Assembly: GCA_964606885.1 (NCBI GenBank)
Contig: CAZSHB010000003.1
Span: forward strand, 1-64,000
Direction of reading: 5' to 3'
DNA: 64,000 bases
Origin: CAZSHB01 sp964606885
GTDB taxonomy: Bacteria > Babelota > Babeliae > Babelales > CAIQNR01
A program made the position numbers and the translations under genes. Positions 26,751-36,849 of the stretch are shown here, one piece after another (position 1 is the first letter of the stretch; every line of letters starts with the position of its first letter). The notes under the pieces were generated by a model, which had not been told where the DNA came from, ran no database searches, and saw nothing but the letters and a program-made list of their open reading frames with translations.

Positions 26751-28847
26751 TTAAAACCCCATTTTTTCATAAAACGCATCATACGTTGCTTCTCTGCCTA
26801 AATAATCTTTCACCATGGTATTACCATCGATGCTGCCGCCACGCCCGATAATACAATCGACATAACGCTTACCAGCAGCAGGACTTAAAAGACCCTCTTT
26901 TTTAATCTGAGCAAACACATCAGTACCGCGTACCAATGCCCACATATACCCATAATACGAAGCGCCATAACCCATTAAATGGCCAAATGAACATTGCATG
27001 TGCGCATCGTCTGAGTACTCTTTGTAAGGCGACATCATCACACTATATTTCTTAATACAAGCTGACGTATCTTTGTGTAGCGCACCATCAAACATATCAA
27101 GACAGATCATGCCAAGCGAAAGCTGACGAGATACAAACATACCCGTTTCTGAACGGAGTAATGCTAAACGCTTTTCTATTAAATCATCAGAAAGCGGTTT
27201 GCCCGTTTTATAATGAGAGCTGATCATTTTTAAAATTTCCGCTTCTTCCATCCAGTTTTCTAACATTTGCGACGGTAACTCTACAAAATCCCGTTCTGTA
27301 TTGGTACCAGACTGCATACCATATTCAGTTGCTCCAAGCACTGAGTGAATTGCATGCCCAAACTCATGGAAGAAAGTCACCACTTCGCTGTATTTTAAAA
27401 GAGACGGCGTATCCCCCACTGGTTTAGTAAAGTTACATACCAAGGCAACAACTGCTGGATACCAGACATTCCCGCGTTTGACAGAAGAAATACCACTAAA
27501 CTGCGCTGCATGGTTATATTTATTAGGACGTGGGAACATATCTAAATACACATAACCTAGAACTTTTCCTGACGTATCACTGATTTGTAAGAGCTCTACT
27601 TCTTTGTGCCACGCAGTACCAGGATCAACGTGCGTAATCACTAAGTTAAAAAACTGTTCATAAATAGCTATTAGCCCTTTGACCGTATTTTCCATAGGGA
27701 AATACTCAGCAAACTCTTGCTCATCAATAGCATAATGTGCTTTTTTGAAATGGTTTTGTGTATAGGCAACATCCCATGGATACAACTTACCTGTAGGACT
27801 AAGCGTTACGCCAGCTGGTAACGATTCCTTCCACGCAGCAAATTCTGTCATCGTTTTTTCTAAAGACTTTTCCACTAACCCACGTTCAAACGCCCATGCC
27901 TTTTCTGGCGTTTGCATCGTTTGACCATCAATATTGTAATGCGCATAACTTGCATAGCCCAGAAGTTCCGCCATCTGCGCGCGCTTTGCAATGACCATAT
28001 CAAGCACCGACATGTTTGCTGGATACGCACGGTTTGCAAACTGTTCAGAAAAACGCTTACGTGTTTCTTGCACACTGCAATACCCCATAACCATATCCGC
28101 TGTTGGATAATCCATACGCAGCGTATACACACCATCTTTTTGTTCTAACCCTGAAACAAAACGTTCTGGTACGCCTGCTAATTCATCTTTGGTTGCAAGT
28201 ATTGTTCTGGTATCACTTAAAATATTTTTAGAAAATTCGCTGTCTAAATCGTTCAGTTCTTTTTTTAAGACAAGAACCTGTTCTCTTTTTTCTGGTAATA
28301 ATTCAAGACCCGCCTTTTTAAAACCTGCTAAAAGATCGGTAAACAGATGCTTCTCTTCTGGAGTACAGGTAGCGCTACACTGTGCGTATACCGCTTTAGT
28401 TAATGCATAGATTTTTGTATTAGCGGCAAAATGTTCAAGGCTATACGCTTGCAATGCTAATGACTGTTTTTCTGCTGCATCACGTACTGCTTTATCAGGA
28501 TGAACCGATTGAACAAGTTCAAGAACACCAACCTGTGTGTGCACTAACGCACAAAACGCATCTAATTTTTGTAACAACAGCTCTTTTGAACAGCTTTCGC
28601 TATCAAGCGCTACAAACTCATCAATAATCTGCTGAGCATGCTTCATAACGTACGCAGACTGACTTTCAATAGCCTGTACGGATGTTGGATACACATTATG
28701 CACATCTGCAAGTGTGTTGATAGTAACGGTGTAATCTTGAAGGCGTGGTAATGGATGAAACATAGAGCTCTCTTTTACATTAAAACAGGAGGTTAAAGAA
28801 ACAAGGGACATCAACGATAAGGCGTATAGCCCACGAGCATAGTTCAT
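26751..28847 (-). CDS. M3-family oligopeptidase, probable lipoprotein
   Basis: This zinc metallopeptidase of the thimet oligopeptidase / oligopeptidase A group degrades short peptides. The 698-residue protein has the active-site HEFGH (near residues 491-495, in FFHEFGHAIHSVLG) and the downstream Glu in RDFVELPSQMLENW. The C-terminal GYGASYYGYMWAL block is also typical. Unusually for the family, it begins with a signal and a lipobox (SLTSC near residue 21), so it should sit on the periplasmic face of a membrane, where it could convert host peptides to importable nutrients. Confidence 0.9.
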   Translation of the reverse strand: MNYARGLYALSLMSLVSLTSCFNVKESSMFHPLPRLQDYTVTINTLADVHNVYPTSVQAIESQSAYVMKHAQQIIDEFVALDSESCSKELLLQKLDAFCALVHTQVGVLELVQSVHPDKAVRDAAEKQSLALQAYSLEHFAANTKIYALTKAVYAQCSATCTPEEKHLFTDLLAGFKKAGLELLPEKREQVLVLKKELNDLDSEFSKNILSDTRTILATKDELAGVPERFVSGLEQKDGVYTLRMDYPTADMVMGYCSVQETRKRFSEQFANRAYPANMSVLDMVIAKRAQMAELLGYASYAHYNIDGQTMQTPEKAWAFERGLVEKSLEKTMTEFAAWKESLPAGVTLSPTGKLYPWDVAYTQNHFKKAHYAIDEQEFAEYFPMENTVKGLIAIYEQFFNLVITHVDPGTAWHKEVELLQISDTSGKVLGYVYLDMFPRPNKYNHAAQFSGISSVKRGNVWYPAVVALVCNFTKPVGDTPSLLKYSEVVTFFHEFGHAIHSVLGATEYGMQSGTNTERDFVELPSQMLENWMEEAEILKMISSHYKTGKPLSDDLIEKRLALLRSETGMFVSRQLSLGMICLDMFDGALHKDTSACIKKYSVMMSPYKEYSDDAHMQCSFGHLMGYGASYYGYMWALVRGTDVFAQIKKEGLLSPAAGKRYVDCIIGRGGSIDGNTMVKDYLGREATYDAFYEKMGF

Positions 28848-28877
28848 ACTAAATTATTCCTTTTATTTTCTTTAGTC

Positions 28878-28901
28878 CGCCAAAGCTTTACCTATCCGTC
28901 G
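28878..28901. repeat. Dispersed 24-base repeat, copy 1
   Basis: CGCCAAAGCTTTACCTATCC plus GTCG matches the element at 36759-36782 at 20 of 24 positions. Both lie in intergenic spacers next to housekeeping genes. Confidence 0.5.
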
Positions 28902-28934
28902 TCATTTAAACGAAGACTAGATGCGTAGGCTGGA

Positions 28935-30887
28935 TTATTTTTTTTGTAACTCAAGCCACTCTTCACGCAGTTTGATTGCTTGTTCAAAATTAAGCATGTC
29001 AGCAGCTTGCATCATTTCAAGCTCAAGCGTAGCAAGTTTTTGCTGTAATTCATACCCAAGCAACTGCTTCTCTTCCTTCTTTTTACCCTTAGATGCTTTA
29101 GCAATTGCCGCTTGTAATGGAGCAATAGTTTTAGTCACTTCTCGAGACACCGACATTGGGACAATCCCATGCTTTTTGTTATACGCTTCTTGAATTGCGC
29201 GACGACGATTTGTTTCATCAATAGCGTTTTTCATCGACATAGTAACTTTATCAGCATACATCAGCACTTTAGCATCCACATTACGCGCAGCACGCCCAAT
29301 GGTTTGAATCAATGATCGTTTATCACGCAAGAAACTTTCAACATCAGCATCCATAATAGCAACCAACGCAACTTCAGGCAGATCTAACCCCTCTCTAAGT
29401 AAATTAACACCCACTAAACAGTCAAACACGCCCAAGCGCAATTTCTGTAATAACTCAGTCCGTTGCGGCGTTTTAATATCACTGTGCAAATAACAGACTT
29501 TTAATTGCCGCTCTTCTAAGTAGGTAGCTAACTCTTCTGCCATTTTTTTAGTTAATACAGTTACCAATGTTCGTTGATTGTTATCACGGACTTTTTTGAT
29601 CGATGCAACCAGATGATCCATTTGCCCAATACGGGGGACAATTTCTATCTGTGGATCAACCAGACCGGTTGGCCGAATAATTTGTTCTACAACCACCTTT
29701 GAATGTTGTAATTCGTAATCACCTGGTGTTGCAGAAACATACATAGTATTTGTTAAATACTTTTCTATTTCTTCAAACTGAAGCGGCCGATTATCAGCAG
29801 CAGATGGTAATCTAAATCCAAACTCTATTAACGCTTTTTTACGCGATTGATCACCACCATACATGCCTCTAAACTGAGGTATGGCAATATGCGATTCATC
29901 AATAATACATAAAAAGTCTTTAGGGAAAAAATCGAACAAGCAAGGTGGCGCTTCTCCCTTCATTCTTCCATCAAAATGAGCAGAATAGTTTTCAATACCA
30001 CTGCAATAACCAAGCTCTTCTATCATCTCTAAATCATGCGAAACTCGTTGAGAGAGTCGATCGCGGTACGCTTCTTTTTCCATAGTTGGTAGGTAAGCTT
30101 GCAACTCTTCTTGAATACTTTTAAGAGCCGCCTTCTTTTTTTCTTCTGTTGTTACAAAATGTTTTGCAGGAAAAATCAACGTGTTATCAAGATCTTTTAA
30201 CACTTTATTATTATCTTTACTTACCCACTGGAGCGCTTCAATCTTGTCACCAAACATCTCAATACGCAGTTTTTCTTTTTGATACGGCAAATGCACTTCA
30301 ATAGTATTTCCAAGTACCTGGAAACTACCCGATGTACGCTCTTTATCGTTACGCACGTACTGAATAAAAATCAGTTTACGCAGGAGTTCCATGCGTTTAA
30401 TTTTTTGATTAACTTTTAACGCAAAGGCTAAGTTTTTGTAATCTTCCGGACTTCCCAAAGAATAAATGGCAGAAACTGAAGCGATCACAATGGTATCATT
30501 TCTATTCACTAGCGACGCAGTTGTTTCTACACGCAAGCGTTCAATTTCATCATTTGTTTTAGTTTCTTTAGGGATATACACATCTTGCGCTGGCAAATAC
30601 GATTCTGGTTGGTAATAGTCATAATAACTCACAAAGTAACAAACTTTGTTTTCTGGGAAAAAAAGGGAAAACTCTTCGTATAATTGCGCTGCCAATGTTT
30701 TATTAGGAGAAAGCACCAACACTGGGCCATCTTGTTTTGCAATCACGTTAGCCATAGTAAACGTTTTACCAGAGCCCGTTACACCCATTAATGTTGAAAC
30801 TCCCGGCAGATTGCTTACCAACTTTTTAATAGCTTCTGGCTGACTGCCTGTTGGCTCAAATGGTTTTTTTAATTTAAAAATTCCCAC
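28935..30887 (-). CDS. uvrB: Excinuclease ABC subunit B
   Basis: UvrB is the damage-verifying helicase of nucleotide excision repair. The 650-residue protein shows Walker A GVTGSGKT near residue 38 and the beta-hairpin YYDYYQPESYLPAQD. It also shows DESHIAIPQ, QTIGRAARN (motif VI) and a C-terminal UVR motif (MMQAADMLNFEQAIKLREEW) for UvrA/UvrC contact. Length and motifs are complete. It is a single gene. Confidence 0.97.
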   Translation of the reverse strand: MGIFKLKKPFEPTGSQPEAIKKLVSNLPGVSTLMGVTGSGKTFTMANVIAKQDGPVLVLSPNKTLAAQLYEEFSLFFPENKVCYFVSYYDYYQPESYLPAQDVYIPKETKTNDEIERLRVETTASLVNRNDTIVIASVSAIYSLGSPEDYKNLAFALKVNQKIKRMELLRKLIFIQYVRNDKERTSGSFQVLGNTIEVHLPYQKEKLRIEMFGDKIEALQWVSKDNNKVLKDLDNTLIFPAKHFVTTEEKKKAALKSIQEELQAYLPTMEKEAYRDRLSQRVSHDLEMIEELGYCSGIENYSAHFDGRMKGEAPPCLFDFFPKDFLCIIDESHIAIPQFRGMYGGDQSRKKALIEFGFRLPSAADNRPLQFEEIEKYLTNTMYVSATPGDYELQHSKVVVEQIIRPTGLVDPQIEIVPRIGQMDHLVASIKKVRDNNQRTLVTVLTKKMAEELATYLEERQLKVCYLHSDIKTPQRTELLQKLRLGVFDCLVGVNLLREGLDLPEVALVAIMDADVESFLRDKRSLIQTIGRAARNVDAKVLMYADKVTMSMKNAIDETNRRRAIQEAYNKKHGIVPMSVSREVTKTIAPLQAAIAKASKGKKKEEKQLLGYELQQKLATLELEMMQAADMLNFEQAIKLREEWLELQKK

Positions 30888-30945
30888 AGATTCTCCCTCT
30901 TGTTACCACTCAAAATTATCTGTCTAGAATAGAACAAAAGCGCTC

Positions 30946-31317
30946 TTACCCGCAATAATCTTCGTCACTCTCTAATGCTTTACGCTTGCGGCCCCCAGCT
31001 TTTTTTCCTGCTCCTGATCTTTTTTTAGCACGCTGTTTACCTGCAACAGCAAGATCATCTGCTGATACGGATGCTGAACTAGCCGATTCTGCACTACCAG
31101 ATTCTGGTTGACCAGGTTCAGGATGCGTTTCATGCTTATGCCACACTAAAGCAGCAAAAGCATCTACTACCGAAAAACTACAACAATCACATACATATCT
31201 CGTAGGCTGCTCACTATTACCTGATACACACCGCTTACTTTTTCCAGACCCAGAAGCAGCATCTACAGATCCGCAAACCAGCAATAAACTCCAGACCAAT
31301 AACCATCTTAATGTCAT
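30946..31317 (-). CDS. Exported C2H2 zinc-finger protein with basic tail
   Basis: The ATG at 31317 has AGGGGTGGA just upstream and begins a signal peptide (residues 1-20, ending VDA), so it is preferred to 31335. The 123-residue protein has one classical finger: Cys43-x2-Cys46-x13-His60-x4-His65, with hydrophobic residues between the ligands. After a Ser/Glu-rich linker comes a strongly basic segment, KQRAKKRSGAGKKAGGRKRK, which looks like a bipartite nuclear localisation signal, then an acidic end. It is divergent to, and adjacent to, two more exported zinc-finger genes. Confidence 0.6.
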   Translation of the reverse strand: MTLRWLLVWSLLLVCGSVDAASGSGKSKRCVSGNSEQPTRYVCDCCSFSVVDAFAALVWHKHETHPEPGQPESGSAESASSASVSADDLAVAGKQRAKKRSGAGKKAGGRKRKALESDEDYCG

Positions 31318-31411
31318 ATATCCACCCCTAGGCACAATAAGCTTACATAAACTAAATAACGCCTAGTATACCAAAAGTTCCCATAAGTGCTCACAAAAAA
31401 ACCTTCTCTAT

Positions 31412-31431
31412 AAGCCTACATAAGCTTAAAA
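31412..31431 (+). promoter_or_regulatory. Ten-base-period direct repeat upstream of the zinc-finger promoter
   Basis: AAGCCTACAT is followed at once by AAGCTTAAAA, ending seven bases before the -35 box. Similar pairs occur at 48101-48120 and 50106-50125. The position would suit an activator site. Confidence 0.35.
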
Positions 31432-31438
31432 GAGCCAT

Positions 31439-31467
31439 TTGACGGACCCACCCTCTTAGGCTATAAT
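31439..31467 (+). promoter_or_regulatory. Near-consensus sigma70 promoter
   Basis: TTGACG at 31439-31444, 17 bases, then a perfect TATAAT at 31462-31467. It lies about 48 bases before the start of the exported zinc-finger gene at 31515. Confidence 0.8.
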
Positions 31468-31514
31468 TAAATTTACAAATAGAATTTATGTTATAAAATA
31501 TATGAGGTTATAGT

Positions 31515-32477
31515 ATGTTTTCATCTTATATTAAAAAATACCTAAGGCAGTTGCTTGCTAATAAGTTTACGCTTATTGGTTTAGCATTTTTACTTATTAC
31601 TACTATTACCAAACCCGCACAACAAGCTATGTTGCCAAGTACCATGCCTGTTGTTACCGCAGAAACGGCTGAAAATTTCATGGGCCACTATCTTTTTGCA
31701 CACATACATGATGCCCAAAAAGAAATGGCCTGTTTAAGATTTCATACCCCCTACATACGTAAACCACATAATCTTACACCTGGGCAAATACTGTACCTTG
31801 CAGAACATCGCCCATGGGAGCTTTCTGAAAAAACAGCTAAACTACAACGAAGCTCTAATACAGTCTCTGTGCCAATATCTATGCCTGCTACCCTAGAACA
31901 ACAGCAAGAACTAACAGCTCAAAAAGACCAAGCGCAAGTAAAAAAATCTGTTCGTATAGCAGCAAAAGCCACTTTAATAGAATCAGCAAACAAAAGAGCG
32001 TGCCAAGAATCTACTCCAGAACAAGATATACTAGAAGTTACCTCTGGTTCAGAATCTGGCTTAGAAGACGATTCTCAAGATAATGACACAAATAGCAATA
32101 CTCAAGCAGCATGCAGCCAAGCTGACACAGAAGCTGCAAAAAACATTCCTACTATTACTTGCCCTCTGTGTAAAATGCATACAAAAACTATTCCCTTAAG
32201 CTTACTGAGTAGACACTTAAGAAATAAACACAACACTAACCTATCGTACTTTGCTCCAACGCACCCTGATATTTACAAAACTTTCTTTACATGGACCACG
32301 TTTACATCATTACAAAAAGGCATTGATTATAAAAAAAGCGGATACCATAGAAAACCTATTTATTCATGCCTTAAATGTGACCATCAGAGCAAAAATGCTC
32401 TTACCTTTGTACTCCATGTTAACAGCATGCATAAAACACCTGAAGAAGTTGAAAGCGCCGTTACAACGGTAGAATAA
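31515..32477 (+). CDS. Exported protein with two C2H2 zinc fingers
   Basis: The 320-residue protein has an N-terminal hydrophobic segment (residues 18-33) after a basic start, fitting a signal peptide or anchor. An acidic Ser-rich stretch (residues 179-197, SGSESGLEDDSQDND) precedes two fingers: Cys216-x2-Cys219-x14-His234-x4-His239 and Cys285-x2-Cys288-x12-His301-x4-His306. The linker between them (FTSLQKGIDY) recurs in the protein at 33123, so the two are paralogues. C2H2 fingers of this spacing are typical of eukaryotic DNA- or protein-binding factors. A strong promoter lies directly upstream. Confidence 0.65.
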   Translation: MFSSYIKKYLRQLLANKFTLIGLAFLLITTITKPAQQAMLPSTMPVVTAETAENFMGHYLFAHIHDAQKEMACLRFHTPYIRKPHNLTPGQILYLAEHRPWELSEKTAKLQRSSNTVSVPISMPATLEQQQELTAQKDQAQVKKSVRIAAKATLIESANKRACQESTPEQDILEVTSGSESGLEDDSQDNDTNSNTQAACSQADTEAAKNIPTITCPLCKMHTKTIPLSLLSRHLRNKHNTNLSYFAPTHPDIYKTFFTWTTFTSLQKGIDYKKSGYHRKPIYSCLKCDHQSKNALTFVLHVNSMHKTPEEVESAVTTVE

Positions 32478-32495
32478 AAAATAAAAGGAATTACT

Positions 32496-32972
32496 ATGTT
32501 TTTAAAAAAATTAACATGTGCTCTTCTTGGATTAACACTTCTAGCCATTACTCCTACTACTAAGCCTTCAAAACAACCTATAGATACAGAGCTCCATATA
32601 TTGCTAGAAACAGGACCATTAAACAAACAGATAACCTGTATTACTAAAAATAATATTTTACAACCAAACAGCAAAGGCAAAACGCCACTACAGATTTTAA
32701 CTGCACGAGCTCATACTATAGAATCTTTTTTAAGAACCGGCGATCGTGATGCTCAACAGTATCTTAAATTATTTGCTATAACCTATTGTCAACTTTTTGC
32801 AGCTGGTGCATATGCTATTATTGATAATGATACTGCAAAATTTATTCACAATTTTTTCCACGATCTTATACCAATGATCGTTGCTTATAATCCTAACGCT
32901 CAAGCTCTTTTTGACAAATTAGAACTTGAAAAAGAAATAAGAAAAAGAGAAATTCCAGGACAAAGAGATTAA
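32496..32972 (+). CDS. Exported protein with ankyrin-like segment
   Basis: This 158-residue protein has a signal peptide (residues 1-23) and GGAATTACT before the ATG. The mature part begins with one degenerate ankyrin-like unit (ELHILLETGPLN...NSKGKTPLQILTARA) and continues as a helical region. It follows the zinc-finger gene by 18 bases, suggesting one transcript, and is closed by a strong terminator. The function is unknown. Confidence 0.55.
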   Translation: MFLKKLTCALLGLTLLAITPTTKPSKQPIDTELHILLETGPLNKQITCITKNNILQPNSKGKTPLQILTARAHTIESFLRTGDRDAQQYLKLFAITYCQLFAAGAYAIIDNDTAKFIHNFFHDLIPMIVAYNPNAQALFDKLELEKEIRKREIPGQRD

Positions 32973-32998
32973 ACATAAAAACACACAGCCTACTATCA

Positions 32999-33029
32999 GA
33001 TGCCAGCAAAAAAACTGGCATCTTTTTTT
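32999..33029 (+). terminator. Strong intrinsic terminator
   Basis: A perfect eight-pair stem (GATGCCAG with CTGGCATC) and a loop of eight bases are followed by seven T residues. Confidence 0.9.
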
Positions 33030-33122
33030 GAGCTTAACTACCATGCAAGCTCTAGCATCTCTTTTACATCATGCTACAATCTTACCCAGAAACTAAAAAC
33101 CACTATTTAAAAGGCTTTTCTA

Positions 33123-33851
33123 ATGTTTTTATTAGAAAAAAAAGTACCGTATACAGTTATTTTTGTGGCTGCTTTACTTACCTACGCATCTAGCTTTTGT
33201 TCAGATCTAGACAATGATTCTTTTGCGGCAGCACTAGCAGGCATTATGGATGCCCCATTACAGCGTGATCTTGTATCTATCTATCCAATGAGGTGCGAAC
33301 TCAAAAAAATAGCCGATGGAGAATGTGAACTGGAAACTGAGACAAGGGCTTTAGCTCTCAAAAAGAAAACACTCGTAAAACGAGTAAAAAACAAAAATCA
33401 GCACCAAGAAATACCGCGCCAAGATCAGTGTCAAAAACCAAAAAAACCTTACCGGAGTAAAAATAAAGCTGCTCCTGCAACATGCATATCTTTAGGAACG
33501 ACAGCTATTAATCCAGAAACTAGACATTTTCAATGCGCAGCATGTCTACATAATCCATGGGTACCTATGAATGGGATACTTGACCATTTTAACAAACACC
33601 ACCGTGATGTGAAAAAACTACCTATGGCACTCAATATATTAAATACAGCGTATACATCTCTCAGACTGCTTACCATAGGCATACATTACTCTATAATAAC
33701 TATAGAAAACCCGAAACAGTATCAATGTTTATTTTGTCAAAAAATCTACACCAACGCTAACCATCTAGCGGGCCATATTAATACTAACCACTTAAAACAT
33801 CTAATGGTTATGAAAAAATATGAACACGCTCTCACACAAAAACAATCTTAA
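33123..33851 (+). CDS. Exported protein with two C2H2 zinc fingers
   Basis: The 242-residue protein has an N-terminal signal segment (residues 10-27). A Lys/Arg-rich region (residues 80-115) precedes two fingers: Cys138-x2-Cys141-x13-His155-x4-His160 and Cys202-x2-Cys205-x12-His218-x4-His223. The inter-finger sequence (YTSLRLLTIGIHY) matches that of the protein at 31515. An extended -10 element (TGCTACAAT, 33072-33080) lies about 40 bases upstream. The layout of signal, basic region and fingers suggests a host-directed nucleic-acid or protein binder. Confidence 0.65.
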   Translation: MFLLEKKVPYTVIFVAALLTYASSFCSDLDNDSFAAALAGIMDAPLQRDLVSIYPMRCELKKIADGECELETETRALALKKKTLVKRVKNKNQHQEIPRQDQCQKPKKPYRSKNKAAPATCISLGTTAINPETRHFQCAACLHNPWVPMNGILDHFNKHHRDVKKLPMALNILNTAYTSLRLLTIGIHYSIITIENPKQYQCLFCQKIYTNANHLAGHINTNHLKHLMVMKKYEHALTQKQS

Positions 33852-33860
33852 GGAAGCTTT

Positions 33861-34187
33861 ATGAACCGTTGTCTTTTATTACTCAGTCTCTTATTTTCTA
33901 AGACCAGTATATGCGCAGACACACAAGCAAGACTTGCACACTATGCCTACGCATCAATGCAACTTTTAGAAAAAAATAGCATATATCCCATAACCCCCGC
34001 CCGTCTCCAAAATTATCTTGATAGTCACGTAAGTGCTGCGCCAGAACATGATGATTACAAGCCAGAACATTACACTCCAAATGGAACCCCGCTTATCCTA
34101 ACAAAACAGTATGAACAGGCTGTTGTTAACCCTCAAAGTATAACGCTTAATAACATAAATAACGCTAAGAATTTTCCACATGCATAA
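33861..34187 (+). CDS. Small exported protein, unknown
   Basis: This 108-residue protein has a short signal peptide (residues 1-19, ending ICA) and AAGGAAG before the ATG. It starts nine bases after the zinc-finger gene, so it is probably co-expressed with it. The mature part is polar with many Tyr, His and Asn residues and no recognised motif. Confidence 0.55.
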   Translation: MNRCLLLLSLLFSKTSICADTQARLAHYAYASMQLLEKNSIYPITPARLQNYLDSHVSAAPEHDDYKPEHYTPNGTPLILTKQYEQAVVNPQSITLNNINNAKNFPHA

Positions 34188-34205
34188 TCAAGACAACTAA
34201 AGTAT

Positions 34206-36638
34206 TTAAACCACAAAGCTAATCAAGCGGCCTGGCACCCAGATCTCTTTTTTAATCTCTTTGCCATCTAACCATGCAGCAACTAGTTGGCGTGCCTGCG
34301 GACTCACATCCTGTTGTTGCGCATCAGCAGCAACAACCAACTGACCACGCAATTTACCATTCACTTGAATAGCAATGGTAACTTCAGTTTTTTGTGCAAG
34401 TTCAGGGTTAAACACTGGCCAAGTACAGGCGCCCAATTTTTTCTTAAACAAACGCTCTAACAGCTCACTTGCCATGTGCGGCGCAAGAACAGACAGCGAC
34501 ACAATAATATCTTGTGCATGCGTACGACCAAGCAACCACTGATGGTGGATAATATCGTTAAACAGTTCCATAGCTGCAGAAAGCGCCGTGTTTGGTTTAA
34601 AACTATCAAGACGTTCTTGATACACCTTTAAGAACTGGTGGACACGCTGGGTTGTTTCGCGTTTTTCGTGCGCATCATCTACCAACGGAGTAGTCATGAA
34701 ATAATCAACAACTTTATTAGCAAAACGCTTAATACCTTCAAGCCCTGTATCCTGCCACTCACAATCAAGTTCTGGTGGCCCCATAAAGAGCACGTACATA
34801 CGCAGAACATCAGAACCATACTTGGCTACAATCTCATCCGGGTTAACTACGTTACCCTTGGATTTTGACATCTTTTCTACCAAACCGCTCTTTTCAGAAT
34901 ATTTACACACCATGCCCTGGTTAAACAGTTGCTTAAACGGTTCATTAAAAGGCAAATACCCAAGCTTGTGCAAAACCTTTACATAAAAGCGGGAATACAA
35001 CAGATGCAAAATAGCATGCTCAATACCGCCAACATACAGATCCACCGGCATCCAGTAACGCATATCTTCTTGGCTAAACGCTGCACTTTTTAAATCTGGG
35101 TTTGGATAGCGCAAGAAATACCAACAAGACCCTGCCCATTGCGGCATAGTGTTTGTTTCCCGTTTAGCAGGCTTGTGACATTCTGGGCACGTGGTATTTA
35201 CCCACTCGCTTATAGCTGCTAACGGTGATTCACCTGTTCCCGTTGGTTCATACTTTTCTACATCAGGTAACGCAACCGGTAACTGATCTTCAGGAACTGG
35301 CACAACACCACATGACGCACAATGGATCAATGGAATCGGTTCGCCCCAATAACGCTGACGGGAGAAAATCCAATCGCGCAATTTGTAGGTAACTTTTGGT
35401 TGTGCGTACCCCTGTTTTTGACAATAAGCAATAATATCTTGACGCGCACCGGCTGCATTTCTGCCTACAAACGCATGCGGCGCTTGTAAAATACCGTGCT
35501 GCATATCCGAATAACAGACTTCTACATTTTTAACTTTTTCTGCCAGCGCTTTATCTTCTGGAAATAAAACAACTTTAAGTGGAATGTTATATTTTTTTGC
35601 AAAAGCAAAATCCCGTGGATCGTGTGCTGAGCATTTCACAATACCTGTGCCGTACTGAGCAAGCGCAAAGTTTGCTACCCAAATAGGCAGATCGTGTCCA
35701 CTGACTGGATCAACAATATAACGACCAGTAAAGATACCGTCTGGTGCAAGTTCTTCGCGCGTTTTATTACGCTCTTCAATCATCTTTTTGCAATACGCAA
35801 GAATCTCATGCTTATTAGCAATACCCGCAAGCAACGTTGGCAATAACTGATGATCCGGGGCAATAACCACAAACGTATCTGCTGCAAAGGCTTCAAAGTG
35901 CGCACTAAACGTTTCGATTTCTAAGTTCATGTCTTTGACTGGAGCTTTAAACAGAAGCCCTTCGCTTCTGCCAATCCAGTTACGTTGCATGGTTTTAACT
36001 TTTTCTGGCCAATCAAGCATATCTAAATCTTCAAGTAACGGTTGAGCATAGTCCGTAATTTTTAATACCCACTGAGGAATCTGCTTTTGTTCAACCGCAG
36101 TACCACAACGTTCACAACCACCATGCACTACTTCTTCGTTTGCCAAACCTGTTTTGCATGAAGGACACCAGTTAATAGGCATATGTGATTGGTACGCAAG
36201 GCCATCTTTATACATTTTAAGAAAGATCCATTGCGTCCATGTGTAATAGTCTACATCAGTAGTACTTAACTCTTTGGTCCAATCGTACAAGGCGCCCACT
36301 GTTTTAAGTTGTTCTTTAAAGGTAGCCACATTTTTTGCGGTAGATACGGCAGGATGAATACCTTTTTTGATCGCATCGTTTTCCGCAGGTAACCCAAACG
36401 CATCCCAGCCCATAGGATGCAATACGTTAAAACCTTCTAACCATTTTATACGGGCATAGACGTCAGAAAGAACGTACCCTCGCCAGTGCCCCACATGCAA
36501 ACCTGAACCTGAAGGATAAGGGAACATATCCAAACAATAATATTTTTTCTTATCATGGTTTGGCAGGGCAATAGCATCTGGATGCTTTTCCCAGATGGTT
36601 TGCCACTTCTTTTCAACTTCGGCTACGTTATATTGCAT
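34206..36638 (-). CDS. leuS: Leucyl-tRNA synthetase
   Basis: This 810-residue class I synthetase attaches leucine to tRNA-Leu. The HIGH signature appears as HVGH in [14 protein letters not shown] near residue 48, and the KMSKS signature as EKMSKSKGN near residue 586. The editing (CP1) domain lies between them, with DPRDFAFA matching the conserved editing-site Asp region. Zinc-type CxxC pairs (CPSC/CERC and CPEC) are present. Length and motifs are normal for the bacterial form. It is a single gene. Confidence 0.98.
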   Translation of the reverse strand: MQYNVAEVEKKWQTIWEKHPDAIALPNHDKKKYYCLDMFPYPSGSGLHVGHWRGYVLSDVYARIKWLEGFNVLHPMGWDAFGLPAENDAIKKGIHPAVSTAKNVATFKEQLKTVGALYDWTKELSTTDVDYYTWTQWIFLKMYKDGLAYQSHMPINWCPSCKTGLANEEVVHGGCERCGTAVEQKQIPQWVLKITDYAQPLLEDLDMLDWPEKVKTMQRNWIGRSEGLLFKAPVKDMNLEIETFSAHFEAFAADTFVVIAPDHQLLPTLLAGIANKHEILAYCKKMIEERNKTREELAPDGIFTGRYIVDPVSGHDLPIWVANFALAQYGTGIVKCSAHDPRDFAFAKKYNIPLKVVLFPEDKALAEKVKNVEVCYSDMQHGILQAPHAFVGRNAAGARQDIIAYCQKQGYAQPKVTYKLRDWIFSRQRYWGEPIPLIHCASCGVVPVPEDQLPVALPDVEKYEPTGTGESPLAAISEWVNTTCPECHKPAKRETNTMPQWAGSCWYFLRYPNPDLKSAAFSQEDMRYWMPVDLYVGGIEHAILHLLYSRFYVKVLHKLGYLPFNEPFKQLFNQGMVCKYSEKSGLVEKMSKSKGNVVNPDEIVAKYGSDVLRMYVLFMGPPELDCEWQDTGLEGIKRFANKVVDYFMTTPLVDDAHEKRETTQRVHQFLKVYQERLDSFKPNTALSAAMELFNDIIHHQWLLGRTHAQDIIVSLSVLAPHMASELLERLFKKKLGACTWPVFNPELAQKTEVTIAIQVNGKLRGQLVVAADAQQQDVSPQARQLVAAWLDGKEIKKEIWVPGRLISFVV

Positions 36639-36682
36639 GGGACACCTTTACAAACTATAAAACAGGCTCTTTATTTATTCTT

Positions 36683-36698
36683 CGTTAAAACTTCGAAG
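36683..36698. repeat. Dispersed 16-base repeat, copy 2
   Basis: CGTTAAAACTTCGAAG is identical to 12370-12385. It lies in the 290-base spacer between leuS and the NUDIX gene, which otherwise holds a promoter and another repeat. Confidence 0.6.
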
Positions 36699-36758
36699 AA
36701 CAAGTATCAGCTCATTCTACGCTGGTTCCAAAAAACGGTCAAAACAACCTGCCATTCA

Positions 36759-36782
36759 CGCCATAGCCTTACTTATCCATCG
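36759..36782. repeat. Dispersed 24-base repeat, copy 2
   Basis: CGCCATAGCCTTACTTATCC plus ATCG matches 28878-28901 at 20 of 24 positions. It is followed by the inverted arms AGCGGCTTGTCCGCCT, which can fold into a short hairpin. Confidence 0.5.
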
Positions 36783-36849
36783 AAACTATAGCGGCTTGTC
36801 CGCCTTAGCTGAAAGGGAAAGCCGGAAGACAACAGCTGGGTTACAAGAG

